Origin: Nomia melanderi
Taxonomy: Eukaryota; Arthropoda; Insecta; Hymenoptera; Halictidae
Direction: 5' to 3'
DNA: 64,000 nucleotides
Assembly (NCBI RefSeq): GCF_051020985.1
Contig: NW_027475141.1
Coordinates: forward strand, 62,001 to 126,000
A model generated the notes under the pieces. The model saw only the letters and a program-made list of their open reading frames with translations, had not been told where the DNA came from and did not search any database. Shown here piece after piece: positions 24,901-36,841 of the stretch. The position numbers and the translations under genes were made by a program. How positions within the stretch are numbered: position 1 is the first letter of the stretch; each line of letters starts with the position of its first letter.

Positions 24901-25204
24901 GACGGTGATTTTCTCGGCCCGTGGTGGTCCGAGGTCGATCCCGCTGCACAGATTCATGCGCCAGGGCCTCCTACAGACAATGCACTTTGATTTATTGCGC
25001 TATCTCTAATAGCACCCGAGATATCACCAGATATATATTGGATTTTTCCTTGACCCTGAAATTCCGGCCCCATGTGTCTGTGGTTTTCTCGGCCCCTGGT
25101 GGTCCGAGGTCGATCCCGCTGCACAGATTCATGCGCCAGGGCCTCATACAGTCAATGCACTTTGATTTATTGCGCTATCTGTAATAGCATCCGAGATATC
25201 ACCC

Positions 25205-26085
25205 GATATATATTGTATTTTCCCCTGACCCTGAGTGTCCGGCCGCATGAGACGGTGGTTTTCTAGGCCCCTGGTGGTCCGAGGTCGTTCCCGCTGCACA
25301 GATTCATATGCCAGGGCCTCCTACAGACAATGCACTTTGATTTATTGCGCTATCTCTAATAGCACTGGAGATATCACCAGATATATATTGGATTTTCCCC
25401 TGACCCTGATTGTCCGGCCCCATGTGTCGGTGGTTTTCTCGGCCCCTGGTGGTCCGAGGTCGATCCCGCTGCACAGATACATGCGCCAGGGCCTCCTACA
25501 GAAAATGCAGTTTGATTTATTGCGCTATCTGTAATAGCACCCGAGATATCACTAGATATATATTGGATTTCCCCTGACCCTGACAGTCCGGCCCCATGAG
25601 ACGGTAGTTTTCTCGGCCCCTGGTGGTCCGAGGTCGATCCCGCCGCACAGATTCATGCGCCAGGGTCTCGTACAGAAAATGCAGTTTGATTTATTGCGCT
25701 ATCTGTAATAGCACCCGAGATATCACCAGATATATATTGTATTTTCCCCTGACCCTGAGTGTCCGGCCGCATGATATGGTGGTTTTCTAGGCCCCTGGTG
25801 GTCCGAGGTCGTTCCCGCTGCACAGATTCATATGCCAGGGCCTCCTACAGACAATGCACTTTGATTTATTGCGCTATCTCTAATAGCACTGGAGATATCA
25901 CCAGATATATATTGGATTTTCCCCTGACCCTGATTGTCCGGCCCCATGTGTCGGTGGTTTTCTCGGCCCCTGGTGGTCCGAGGTCGATCCCGCTGCACAG
26001 ATACATGCGCCAGGGCCTCCTACAGAAAATGCAGTTTGATTTATTGCGCTATCTGTAATAGCACCCGAGATATCACCAGATATAT
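25205..26085. repeat. 524-bp (three-monomer) partial tandem duplication
   Basis: The GGCCGCATGAG / TTTTCTAGGCCCC / GCACTGGAGATATC monomers at 25205-25728 recur at 25729-26085, offset 524. Diagnostic differences are GCATGAGACGG near 25244 and GCATGATATGG near 25768. Both resemble the two-monomer segment at 11736-12084. Confidence 0.8.
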
Positions 26086-28079
26086 ATTGGATTTATCCCT
26101 GACCCTGACAGTCCGACCCAATGAGACGGTGGTTTTCTCGGCCCCTGGTGGTCGAAGGTCGTTCCCGCTGCACAGATTCATGCGCCAGGGCTTCCTGCAG
26201 ACAATTCACTTTGGTTTATTGCGCTATCTGTAATAGCACGCGAGATATCACCAGATATATGCTGGATTTTTACATGACCCTGGGTGACGGATTCCGAATA
26301 TCTGTAATTTTCTCGGCGCCTGGTGGTCCGAGGTCGTTCCTGCTGCACAGATTCATTCGCCAGTGCCTCCTCCAGACAATGCACTTTGACTTATTGCGCT
26401 ATTTCTAATAGCACCCGAGATATCACCAGATATATATTGCATTTTTCCCTGGCCCTGACACTCCGGCCCCATGAGACGGTGATTTTCTCGGCCCATGGTG
26501 GTCCGAGGTCGATCCCGCTGCACAGCTTCATGCGCCAGGGCCTCCTACAGACAATGCACTTTGATTTATTGCGCTATCTCTAATAGCACCCGAGATATCA
26601 CCAGATATATATTGGATTTTTCCTTGACCCTGACAGTCCGGCCCCATGTGTCGATGGTTTTCTCGGTCCCTCGTGGTCCGAGGTCGATCCCGCTGCACAG
26701 ATTCATGCGACAGGGCATCCTGCAGATAATTCACTTTGGTTTATTGCGCTATCTCTAATAGCACCCGAGATATCACCAGATATATATTGGATATTTCCCT
26801 GACCCTGAGTGTCCGGCCCCATGAGACGGTAGTTTTCTCGGCCACTGGTGGTCCGAGGTCGTTCCCGCTGCACAGATTCATGTTCCAGGGCCTCCTGCAG
26901 ATAATTCACCTTTGTTTATTGCGCTATCTCTAATAGCACCCGAGATATCTCCAGATATATATTGGAATTTTCCCTGACCCTGACAATTCGGCCCCATGAG
27001 ACGGTGATTTTCTCGGCCCCTGGTGGTCCGAGGTCGATCCCGCTGCACAGATTCATGCGCTACGGCCTCCTACAGACAATGCACTTTGATTTATTGCGCT
27101 ATCTGGAATAGCACCCGAGATATCACCAGATATATATTGGATTTTTCCCTGACCCTGACAGTTCGGCCCCATGAGACGGTGATTTTCTCGGCCCCTGGTG
27201 GTCCGAGGTCGACCTCGCTGCACAGATTCATGCGCCAGGGCCTCCTGCAGACAATGCACTTTGGTTTAATATGCTATATCTAATCGCACCCGAGATATCA
27301 CCAGATATATATTGGATTTTTCCCTGACCCTGAGTGTCCGGCCCCATGAGACGGTAGTTTTCTCGGCCCCTAGTGGTCCGAGGTCGTTCCCGCTGCACAG
27401 ATTCATGCGCTAGGGCCTCCTGCAGTCAATGCACTTTGATTTATTGCGCTATCTGTAATAGCACCCGAGATATAAGCAGATATATATTGGATTTTTCCCT
27501 GACCCTGAGTGTCCGACTCCATGAGACGGTGGTTTTCTCGGCCCCTGGTGGTCCGAGCTCGTTCCCGCTGCACAGATTCATGCGCCAGGGCCGCCTGCAG
27601 ATAATTCACTTTGGTTTAGTGCACTATCTGTAAGGGCACCCGAGATATCACCAGATATATATTGGATTTTTCCCTGACCCTGAGTGTCCCACCCCATGAG
27701 ACGGTGGTTCTCTCGGCCCTGCTGGTCCGAGGTCGTTCCCGCTGCACAGATTCATGCGCCAGTGCCTCCTACAGACAATGCACTTTGGTTTATTGCGCTA
27801 TCTCTAATAGCACCCGAGATATCACCAGATATATATTGGATTTTTCCTTGACCCTGACAGTCCGGCCCCATGAGACGGTGATTTTCTCGGCCCCTGGTGG
27901 TCCGAGGTCGTTCCCACTGCACAGTTTCATGCGCTAGGGCCTCCTGCAGACAATGCACTTTGATTTATTGCGCTATCTCTAATAGCACCCGAGATATCAC
28001 CAGATATATATTGGATTTATCCCTGACCCTGACAGTCCGACCCCATGAGACGGTGGTTTTCTCGGCCCCTGGTGGTCCG
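26086..28079. repeat. Domain-2 monomers without clear higher order
   Basis: About 11 monomers of the 11-31 kb type (CCTGACAGT, GTCGATCCCGC, GCACGCGAGATATC), with one divergent-cassette monomer at 26262-26310. I could not assign this stretch to a single large duplicate. Odd marks include GTGCCTCCTCCAGAC (near 26365), GGCCCTGCTGG with a lost base (near 27716), and GTAAGGGCACCCG (near 27631), which is shared with 11.5, 16.96 and 21.68 kb. Confidence 0.75.
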
Positions 28080-30796
28080 AGGTCGTTCCCGCTGTACAGA
28101 TTCATGCGCGAGGGCGTCCTGCAGACAATGCACTTTGATTTATTGCGCTATCTGTAATAGCAGCCGAGATATCTCCAGATTTATATTGGATTTTTCCCTG
28201 ACCCTGTGTGTCCGACCCCATGAGACGGTGGTTTTCTCGGCCCCTGTGGTGCGAGGCCGTTCCCGCTGCACAGATTCATGCGCCAGGGCGTCCTGCAGAC
28301 AATGCACTTTGATTTATTTCGCTATGTCTAATAGCAACCGAGATATCACCAGATATATATTGGATTTTTCCCTGACCCTGACAGTCCGGCCCCACGAGAC
28401 GGTGATTTTCTCGACCCCTTGAGGTCCGAGGTCGATCCCGCTGCACAGATTCATGCGCCAGGGCCTCCTACAGACAATGCACTTTGATTTATTGCGTTAT
28501 CTCTATTAGCACCCGAGATATAACCAGATATATATTGGATTTTTCCTTGACCCTGACAGTCCGGCCCAATGTTTCGATGGTTTTCTCGGTCCCTCGTGGT
28601 CCGAGGTCGATCCCGCTGCACAGATTCATACGCCGAGGCCTCCTATAGATAATTCACTTTGGTTTATTGCGCTATCTCTAATAGCACCCGAGATATCACC
28701 AGATATATATTGGATTTATACCTGACCCTGACAGTCCGACCCCATGAGACGGTGGTTTTCTCGGCCCCTGGTGGTTCGAGGTCGTTCCCGCTGTACAGAT
28801 TCATGCGCGAGGGTCTCCTGCAGACAATGCACTTTGATTTATTGCGCTATCTGTAATAGCAGCCGAGATATCTCCAGATTTATATTGGATTTTTCCCTGA
28901 CCCTGTGTGTCCGACCCCATGAGACGGTGGTTTTCTCGGCCCCTGGTGGTGCGAGGCCGTTCCCGCTGCACAGATTCATGCGCCAGGGCGTCCTGCAGAC
29001 AATGCACTTTGATTTATTTCGCTATGTCTAATAGCAACCGAGATATCACCAGATATATATTGGATTTTTCCCTGACCCTGACAGTCCGGCCCTACGAGAC
29101 GGTGATTTTCTCGACCCCTTGAGGTCCGAGGTCGATCCCGCTGCACAGATTCATGCGCCAGGGCCTCCTACAGACAATGCACTTTGATTTATTGCGTTAT
29201 CTCTAATAGCACCCGAGATATAACCAGATATATATTGGATTTTTCCTTGACCCTGACAGTCCGGCCCAATGTTTCGATGGTTTTCTCGGACCCTCGTGGT
29301 TCGAGGTCGATCCCGCTGCACAGATTCATACGCCGGGGCCTCCTATAGATAATTCACTTTGGTTTATTGCGCTATCTCTAATAGCACCCGAGATATCACC
29401 AGATATATATTGAATTTTTCCCCGACCCTGAGTGTCCGGCCCCATGTGTCGGTGGTTTTCTCGGCCCCTAGTCGTCCGAGGTCGATCCCGCTGCACAGAT
29501 TCATGCGCCAGGGCCTCCTACAGACAATGCACGTTGATTTATTGCGCTATCTGTAATAGCACCCGAGATATCACCAGATATATATTGGATTTTTCCCTGA
29601 CCCTGACAGTTCGGCCCCATGAGACGGTGATTTTCTCGGCCCCTGGTGGTCCGAGGTCGATCTCGCTGCACAGATTCATGGGCCAGGGCCTCCTGCAGAC
29701 AATGCACTTTGGTTTAATATGCTATGTCTAATCGCACCCGAGATATCACCAGATATATATTGGATTTTTCCCTGACCCTGAGTGTCCTGCCCCATGAGAC
29801 GGTAGTTTTCTCGGCCGCTAGTGGTGCGAGGCCGTTCCCAGTGCACAGATTCATGCGCCAGGGCGTCCTGCAGACAATGCACTTTGATTTATTTCGCTAT
29901 GTCTAATAGCAACCGAGATATCACCAGATATATATTGGATTTTTCCCTGACCCTGACAGTCCGGCCCCACGAGACGGTGATTTTCCCGACCCCTTGAGGT
30001 CCGAGGTCGATCCCGCTGCACAGATTCATGCGCCAGGGCCTCCTACAGACAATGCACTTTGATTTATTGCGTTATCTCTAATAGCACCCGAGATATAACC
30101 AGATATATATTGGATTTTTCCTTGACCCTGACAGTCCGGCCCAATGTTTCGATGGTTTTCTCGGTCCCTCGTGGTCCGAGGTCGATCCCGCTGCACAGAT
30201 TCATACGCCGAGGCCTCCTATAGATAATTCACTTTGGTTTATTGCGCTATCTCTAATAGCACCCGAGATATCACCAGATATATATTGGATTTATACCTGA
30301 CCCTGACAGTCCGACCCCATGAGACGGTGGTTTTCTCGGCCCCTGGTGGTTCGAGGTCGTTCCCGCTGTACAGATTCATGCGCGAGGGCCTCCTGCAGAC
30401 AATGCACTTTGATTTATTGCGCTATCTGTAATAGCAGCCGAGATATCTCCAGATTTATATTGGATTTTTCCCTGACCCTGTGTGTCCGACCCCATGAGAC
30501 GGTGGTTTTCTCGGCCCCTGGTGGTGCGAGGCCGTTCCCGCTGCACAGATTCATGCGCCAGGGCGTCCTGCAGACAATGCACTTTGATTTATTTCGCTAT
30601 GTCTAATAGCAACCGAGATATCACCAGATATATATTGGATTTTTCCCTGACCCTGACAGTCCGGCCCTACGAGACGGTGATTTTCTCGACCCCTTGAGGT
30701 CCGAGGTCGATCCCGCTGCACAGATTCATGCGCCAGGGCCTCCTACAGACAATGCACTTTGATTTATTGCGTTATCTCTAATAGCACCCGAGATAT
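28080..30796. repeat. Higher-order repeat with alternating 4- and 5-monomer steps
   Basis: The mark GCGAGGCCGTTCCC occurs at 28251, 28951, 29826 and 30526, so the steps are 700, 875 and 700 bp. The 1575-bp nine-monomer sum relates 28251-29220 to 29826-30795. Other shared marks are GCAGCCGAGATATCTCC, TTTATTGCGTTATCTC, GAGATATAACC and CCAATGTTTCGATGG. The array ends at 30797, where it switches to block A tail sequence. Confidence 0.83.
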
Positions 30797-31100
30797 CACC
30801 AGATATATATTGGATTTTTCCCTGACCCTGAGTGTCCGGCACCATGGGACGGTGGTTTCCTCGGCCCCTGGTGGTCCGAGGTCGTTCCCGCTGCACAGAT
30901 TCATGCGCCAGGGCCTCCTACAGACAATGCACCTTGATTTATTGCGCTATCTCTAATAGCATCCGAGATATCGCCAGATATATGTTGGATTTTTCCCTCA
31001 CCCTGAGTGTCCGGCCCCATGAGACGGCGGTTTTCTCGGCCCCTGGTGGTCCGAGGTCGTTCCCGCTCCACAGATTCATGCGCCAGGGCCTCCTACAGAC
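30797..31100. repeat. Fragment of block A tail module
   Basis: This roughly 300-bp fragment matches 31847-32150 (offset 1050) and 2457-2760. It includes GGCACCATGGGACGG and CGCCAGATATATGTTGG. It sits directly after the 4+5 repeat and before mosaic monomers (31101-31644) related to 27.0-27.3 kb and to the 31.5-kb TTTCCCCGACCC type. Confidence 0.75.
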
Positions 31101-31644
31101 AATGCACGTTGATTTATTGCGCTATCTGTAATAGCACCCGAGATATCACCAGATATATATTGGATTTTTCCCTGACCATGACAGTTCGGCCCCATGAGAC
31201 TGTGATTTTCTCGGCCCCCGGTGGTCCGAGGTCGATCCCGCTGCACAGACTCATGCGCCACGGCCTCCTACAGACAATGCACTTTGATTTATTGCGCTAT
31301 CTGGAATAGCACCCGAGATATCATCAGATATATATTGGATTTTTCCCTGACCCTGACAGTTCGGCCCCATGAGACGGTGATTTTCTCGGCCCCTGGTGGT
31401 CCGAGGTCGTTCCTGCTGCACAGATTCATTCGCCAGTGCCTCCTAGGGACAATGCACTTTGATTTATCGCGCTATCTGTAATAGCACCTGAGATATCATC
31501 AGATATATATTGAATTTTTCCCCGACCCTGAGCGTCCGGCCCCATGAGACGGTGGTTTTCTCGGCCCCTGGTGGTCCGAGGTCGTTCCCGCTGCACAGCT
31601 TCATGCGCCAGGGCCCGCTGCAGATAATTCACTTTGGTTTAGTG

Positions 31645-32616
31645 CGCTATCTGTAATAGTACCCGAGATATCACCTGCTATATATTGGATTTTTCCCTGA
31701 ACCTGAGTGTCCTGCCCCATGAGACGGTGGTTTTCTCGGCCCCTGGTGGTCCGAGGTCGTTCCCGCTGCACAGATTCTTGCGCCAGGGCCTCCTACAGAC
31801 AATGCACTTTGATTTATTTCGCGATCTGAAACAGCACCCGAGATATCACCAGATATATATTGGATTTTTCCCTGACCCTGAGTGTCCGGCACCATGGGAC
31901 GGTGGTTTCCTCGGCCCCTGGTGGTCCGAGGTCGTTCCCGCTGCACAGATTCATGCGCCAGGGCCTCCTACAGACAATGCACCTTGATTTATTGCGCTAT
32001 CTCTAATAGCATCCGAGATATCGCCAGATATATGTTGGATTTTTCCCTCACCCTGAGTGTCCGGCCCCATGAGACGGCGGTTTTCTCGGCCCCTGGTGGT
32101 CCGAGGTCGTTCCCGCTCCACAGATTCATGCGCCAGGGCCTCCTACAGACAATGCACTTTGATTTATTGCGCTATCTGTAATAGCACCCGAGGTATCACC
32201 TGATATATATTGGATTTTTCCCTGACCCTGAGTGTCCGGCCCAATGTGACGGTGGTTTTCTCGGCCCCTGGTTGTCCGAGGTCGTTCCCGCTGCACAGAC
32301 TCATGCGCCAGGGCCTCCTACAGACAATGCACTTTGATTTATTGGGCTATCTGTAATAGCACCCGAGATATCACCGGATATATATTGGATTTTTCCCTGA
32401 CCCTGAGTGTCCGGCCCCATGAGACGGTGGTTTTCTCGGCCATTGGTGGTCCGAGGTCGTTCCCGCTGCACATATTCATGCGCCAGGGCCTCCTGCAGAT
32501 AATTCACTTGGGTTTATTGAGCTATCTCTAATAGCACCCGAGATATCACCAGATATATATTGGATTTTCCCCTGACCCTGAGTGTCCGGGCGCATGAGAC
32601 GGTGGTTCTCTCGGCC
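31645..32616. repeat. Block A tail module, distant copy
   Basis: It matches 2255-3226 at offset 29390 with few changes seen (for example CACAGACTC near 32297 against CACAGGCTC near 2907). It shares C at the 2480-equivalent position with copy 1. The match stops at CTCGGCC, where CATTGG in copy 1 becomes GCTGG here. It lies about 15.6 kb from its nearest relative. Confidence 0.85.
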
Positions 32617-33779
32617 GCTGGTGGTCCGAGGTCGTTCCCGCTGCACATATTCAGCCGCCAGGGCCTCCTGCAGATAATTCACTTTGGTTTATTGCGCTAT
32701 CTGTAATAGCACCCGAGATATCACCAGATATATATTGGATTTTCTCCTGACCCTGAGTGTCCGTCCCCATGAGACGGTGGTATTCTCGGCCCCTGGTGGT
32801 CCGAGGTCGTTCCCGCTGCACAGATTCATGCGCCAGGGCCTCCTGCAGATAATTCACTTTGGATTATTGCGCTATCTCTAATAGCACCCGAGATATCACC
32901 AGATATATATTGGATTTTTCCCTGACCCTGAATGTCCGGCCACATGAGACGGTGGATATCTCTGCCCCTGGTGGTCCGAGGTCGTCCCCACTGCACAGAT
33001 TCATGCGCCAGGGCCTCCTGCAGATAATACACTTTGTATTATTGCGCTATATGTAATAGCACCCGAGATAACACCAGATGTATATTGGATTTTTCCCTGA
33101 CCCTGAGTGTCCGGCCCCATGAGACGGTGGTTTTCTCGGCCCCTGGTGGTCCGGGGTCGTTCCCGCTGCACAGATTCATGCGACAGGGCCTCCTGCAGAC
33201 AATGCACTTTAGTTTATTGCGCTATCTGTAATAGCACCCGAGAAATCACCAGATATATATTGGAGTTTTCCCTGACCCTGAATGTCCGGCCCCATGGGAC
33301 GGTGGTTTTCTCGGCCCCTGGTGGTCCGAGGTCGTTCCCGCTGCACAGATTCATGCGCCAGGGCCTCCTACAGACAATGCACTTTGATTTATTGCGCTAT
33401 CACTAATAGCACCCGAGATATCACCAGATATATATTGGATTCTTCCCTGACCCTGAGTGTCCGGCCCCATGGGACGGTGGTTTTCTAGGCCCCTGGTGGT
33501 CCGAGGTCGTTCCCGCTGCACAGATTCATGCGCCAGGGCCTCCTACAGACAATGCAATTTGATTTATTGCGCTATCTGTAATAGCACCCGAGAAAGCACC
33601 ATATATATGCTGGATTTTTACATGACCCTGAGTGAGCGGCCCCGTGAGACTGTGGTTTTCTCGGCCCCTGGTGGTCCGAGGTCGTTCCCGCTGGCCAGAT
33701 TCATGCGGCAGGCCTCATACAGACAATGCACTTTGGTTTATTGCGCTATCTCTAATAGCACCCGAGATATCACCTGATA
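32617..33779. repeat. Heterogeneous monomers between blocks
   Basis: About 6.5 monomers with private variants: GGTGGATATCTCTGCCCC (near 32952), GAGATAACACCAGATG (near 33065), GAGAAATCACC (near 33240) and a hybrid-cassette monomer (33606-33650). The first 174-bp monomer of the 33.7-62.8 kb region is at about 33690-33715. No gene or unique sequence is present. Confidence 0.7.
33606..33655 (+). repeat. Hybrid-cassette monomers (first example)
   Basis: Here the left half of the divergent cassette (TGCTGGATTTTTACATGACC) is joined to a common-type right half (GAGTGAGCGGCCCCGTGAG). Others: 53717 and 61935 (switch to GAGTGTCCGGCA), 54591 and 62459 (GAGCGGAAACCGTGAG), 61411 (GAGCGGCCCCATGAG), and 43045/52491 (GGGTGTTCGGCCTTATG). 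They mark switch points inside the cassette. Confidence 0.75.
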
Positions 33780-36198
33780 TATATTGGATTTTCCCCTGAC
33801 CCTGAGTGTCCGGCCCCATGAGACTGTGGTTTTCTCGGCCCCTGGTGGTCCGAGGTCGTTCCCGCTGCACAGATCCATGCGCCAGGTCCTTCTACAGACA
33901 ATGCACTTTGGTTTATTGCGCTATGTCTAATAGCACCCGCGATATCACCAGATATATATTGGATTTTTCCCTGACCCTGAGTGTCCGGCCCCATGAGACG
34001 GTGGTTTTCTCGGCCCCTGGTGGTCCGAGGTCGTTCCCGCTTCACAGATGCATGCGCCAGGGCCTCCTGCAGATAATTCACTTTGGTTTATTGCGCTATC
34101 TCTAATTGCACCCGAGATATCACCAGATATATATTGGATTTTTCTCTGACCCTGTGTGTCCGGCCCCATGAGACGTTGGTTTTCTCGGCCCCTGGTGGTC
34201 CGAGGTCGTTCCCGTTGCCCAGATTCTTGCGCCAGGGCCTGCTGCAGACAATGCACTTTGATTTATTGTGCTATCTGTAATAGCACCCGAGATATCACCA
34301 GATATATATTGGATTTTCCCCTGACCCTGAGTGTCCGGCCCCATGAGACTGTGGTTTTCTCGGCCCCTGGTGGTCCGAGGTCGTTCCCGCTGCACAGATC
34401 CATGCGCCAGGTCCTTCTACAGACAATGCACTTTGGTTTATTGCGCTATGTCTAATAGCACCCGCGATATCACCAGATATATATTGGATTTTTCCCTGAC
34501 CCTGAGTGTCCGGCCCCATGAGACGGTGGTTTTCTCGGCCCCTGGTGGTCCGAGGTCGTTCCCGCTTCACAGATGCATGCGCCAATGCCTCCTGCAGATA
34601 ATTCACTTTGGTTTATTGCGCTATCTCTAATAGCACCCGAGATATCACCAGATATATATTGGACTTTTCCCTGACCCTGGGTGTCCGGCCCCATGAGACG
34701 GTGGTTTTCTCGTCCCCTGGTGGTCCGAGGTCGTTCCCGCAGCTCAGATTCATGCGCCAGGACCTCCTGCAGATAATTCACTTTGGTTTGTTGCGCTATC
34801 TCTAATGGCACCCAAGATATCACCCGATACATATTGGATTTTCCCCTGACCCAGAGTGTCCGGCCCCATGTGACGGTGGTTTTCTCGGCCCCTGGTGGTC
34901 CGAGGTCGTTCAGGCTGCACAGGTTCATGCGCCAGGGCCTCCTGCAGATAATTCACTCTGGTTTTTTGCGCTATCTCTAATAGCACCCGAGATATCACCA
35001 GATATATATTGGATTTTCCCCTGACCATGAGTGTCCGGCCCAATAGGAACGGTGGTGTTCTCGGCCCCTGGTGGTTCGAGGTCGTTCCCGCTGCACAGAT
35101 TCATGCGCCAGGTCCTTCTACAGACAATGCACTTTGATTTATTGCGCTATCTGTAATAGCACCCGAGATATCATCAGATATATATTGGATTTTCCCCTGA
35201 CCCTGAGCGTCCGGCCCCATGAGACTGTGGTTTTCTCGGCCCCTGGTGGTCCGAGGTCGATCCCGCTGGCCAGATTCATGCGGCAGGCCTCATATAGACA
35301 ATGCACTTTGGTTTATTGCGCTATCTCTAATAGCACCCGAGATATCACCTGATATATATTGGATTTTCCCCTGACCCTGAGCTTCCGGCCCCATGAGACT
35401 GTGGTTTTCTCGGCCCCTGGTGGTCCGAGGTCGTTCCCGCTGCACAGATCCATGCGCCAGGTCCTTCTACAGACAATGCACTTTGGTTTATTGCGCTATG
35501 TCTAATAGCACCCGCGATATCACCAGATATATATTGGATTTTTCCCTGACCCTGAGTGTCCGGCCCCATGAGACGGTGGTTTTCTCGGCCCCTGGTGGTC
35601 CGAGGTCGTTCCCGCTTCACAGATGCATGCGCCAGGGCCTCCTGCAGATAATTCACTTTGGTTTATTGCGCTATCTCTAATTGCACCCGAGATATCACCA
35701 GATATATATTGGATTTTTCCCTAACCCTGTGTGTCCGGCCCCATGAGACGGTGGTTTTCTCGGCCCCTGGTGGTCCGAGGTCGTTCCCGTTGCCCAGATT
35801 CATGCGCCAGGGCCTGCTGCAGACAATGCACTTTGATTTATTGCGCTATCTGTAATAGCACCCGAGATATCACCAGATATATATTGGATTTTTCCCTGAC
35901 CCTGAGTGTCCGGCCCCATGAGACGGTGGTTTTCACGGCCCCTGGTGGTCCGAGGTCGTTCCCGCTTCACGGATGCATGCGCCAGGCCTCCTACAGACAA
36001 TGCACTTTGGTTTATTGCGCTATCTCTAATAGCACCCGAGATATCACCAGATATATATTGGATTTTTCCCGGACACTGAGTGTCCGGCCCCATGTGACCG
36101 TGATTTTCTCGGCCCCTGGTGCTCCGAAGTAGTTCCCGCTGGCCAGATTCATGCGCCAGGCCTCCTACAGACAATGCACTTTGGTTTATTGCGCTATC
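33780..36198. repeat. Block E, copy 1
   Basis: It recurs at 38325-40743 (offset 4545) with few differences, such as CGCCAATGCC near 34581 against CGCCAGGGCC near 39126. It contains the trimer marked by CACAGATCCATGCGCC, CCCGCGATATCACC and CTTCACAGATGCATG. It also has the rare CCGGCCCAATAGGAACGG monomer, which carries an extra base, and ends with a 174-bp run. Confidence 0.85.
33806..34855. repeat. 525-bp trimer higher-order unit, two copies
   Basis: Monomer a reads GAGACTGTGG and CACAGATCCATGCGCCAGG. Monomer b reads CCCGCGATATCACC and CTTCACAGATGCATGCGCC. Monomer c is variable (GTTGCCCAGATTC or other). Units start at 33806 and 34331 here, and again at 38351/38876, 45521/46046 and 47097/47622/48147. 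Single a-b pairs occur near 35381, 39926, 49197 and 55317. I count 13 copies of monomer a. Confidence 0.83.
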
Positions 36199-36841
36199 TG
36201 TAATAGCACCCGGGATATCAACAGATATATATTGGATTTTTCCCTGACCCTGAGTGTCCGGCCCCATGAGACGGTGGTTTTCTCGGCCCCTAGTGGTCCG
36301 AGGTCGTACCCGCGGGCCAGATTCATGCGGCAGGCCTCATACAGACAATGCACTTTGGTTTATTGCGCTATCTCTAATAGCACCCGAGATATCACCTGAT
36401 ATATATTGGATTTTCCACTGACCTTGAGTGTCCGGCCCCATGGGACTGTGGTTTTCTCGGCCCCTGGTGGTCCGAGGTCGTTCCCGCTGCACAGATTCAT
36501 GCGCCAGGTCCTTCTACAGACAATGCACTTTTATTTATTGCGCTATCTGTAATAGCACCCGAGATATCACCAGATATATATTGGATTTTTCCCTGACCCT
36601 GAGTGTCCGGCCCCATGAGACGGTGGTTTTCTCGGCCCCTGATTGTCCCAGGTCATTCCCGCTGCACAGATTCATGCGCCAGGGCCTCCTGCAGATAATT
36701 CACTTTGGTTTATTGCGCTATCTCTAATAGCACCCGAGATATCACCAGATATATATTGGATTTCACCCTGACCCTGAGTGTCCGGCCCCATGAGACGGTG
36801 GTTTTCTCATCCCCTGGTGGTCCGCGGTCGTTCCCGCAGGC
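36199..36841. repeat. Segment unique to block E copy 1 context
   Basis: About 3.7 monomers with GTCGTACCCGCGGGCC, TTTTCCACTGACC and CTGATTGTCCCAGGTCATTCCC, replaced in copy 2 by a direct jump to the 36842-type sequence. A related stretch occurs at about 56.1-56.64 kb (offset 19936). Confidence 0.7.
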
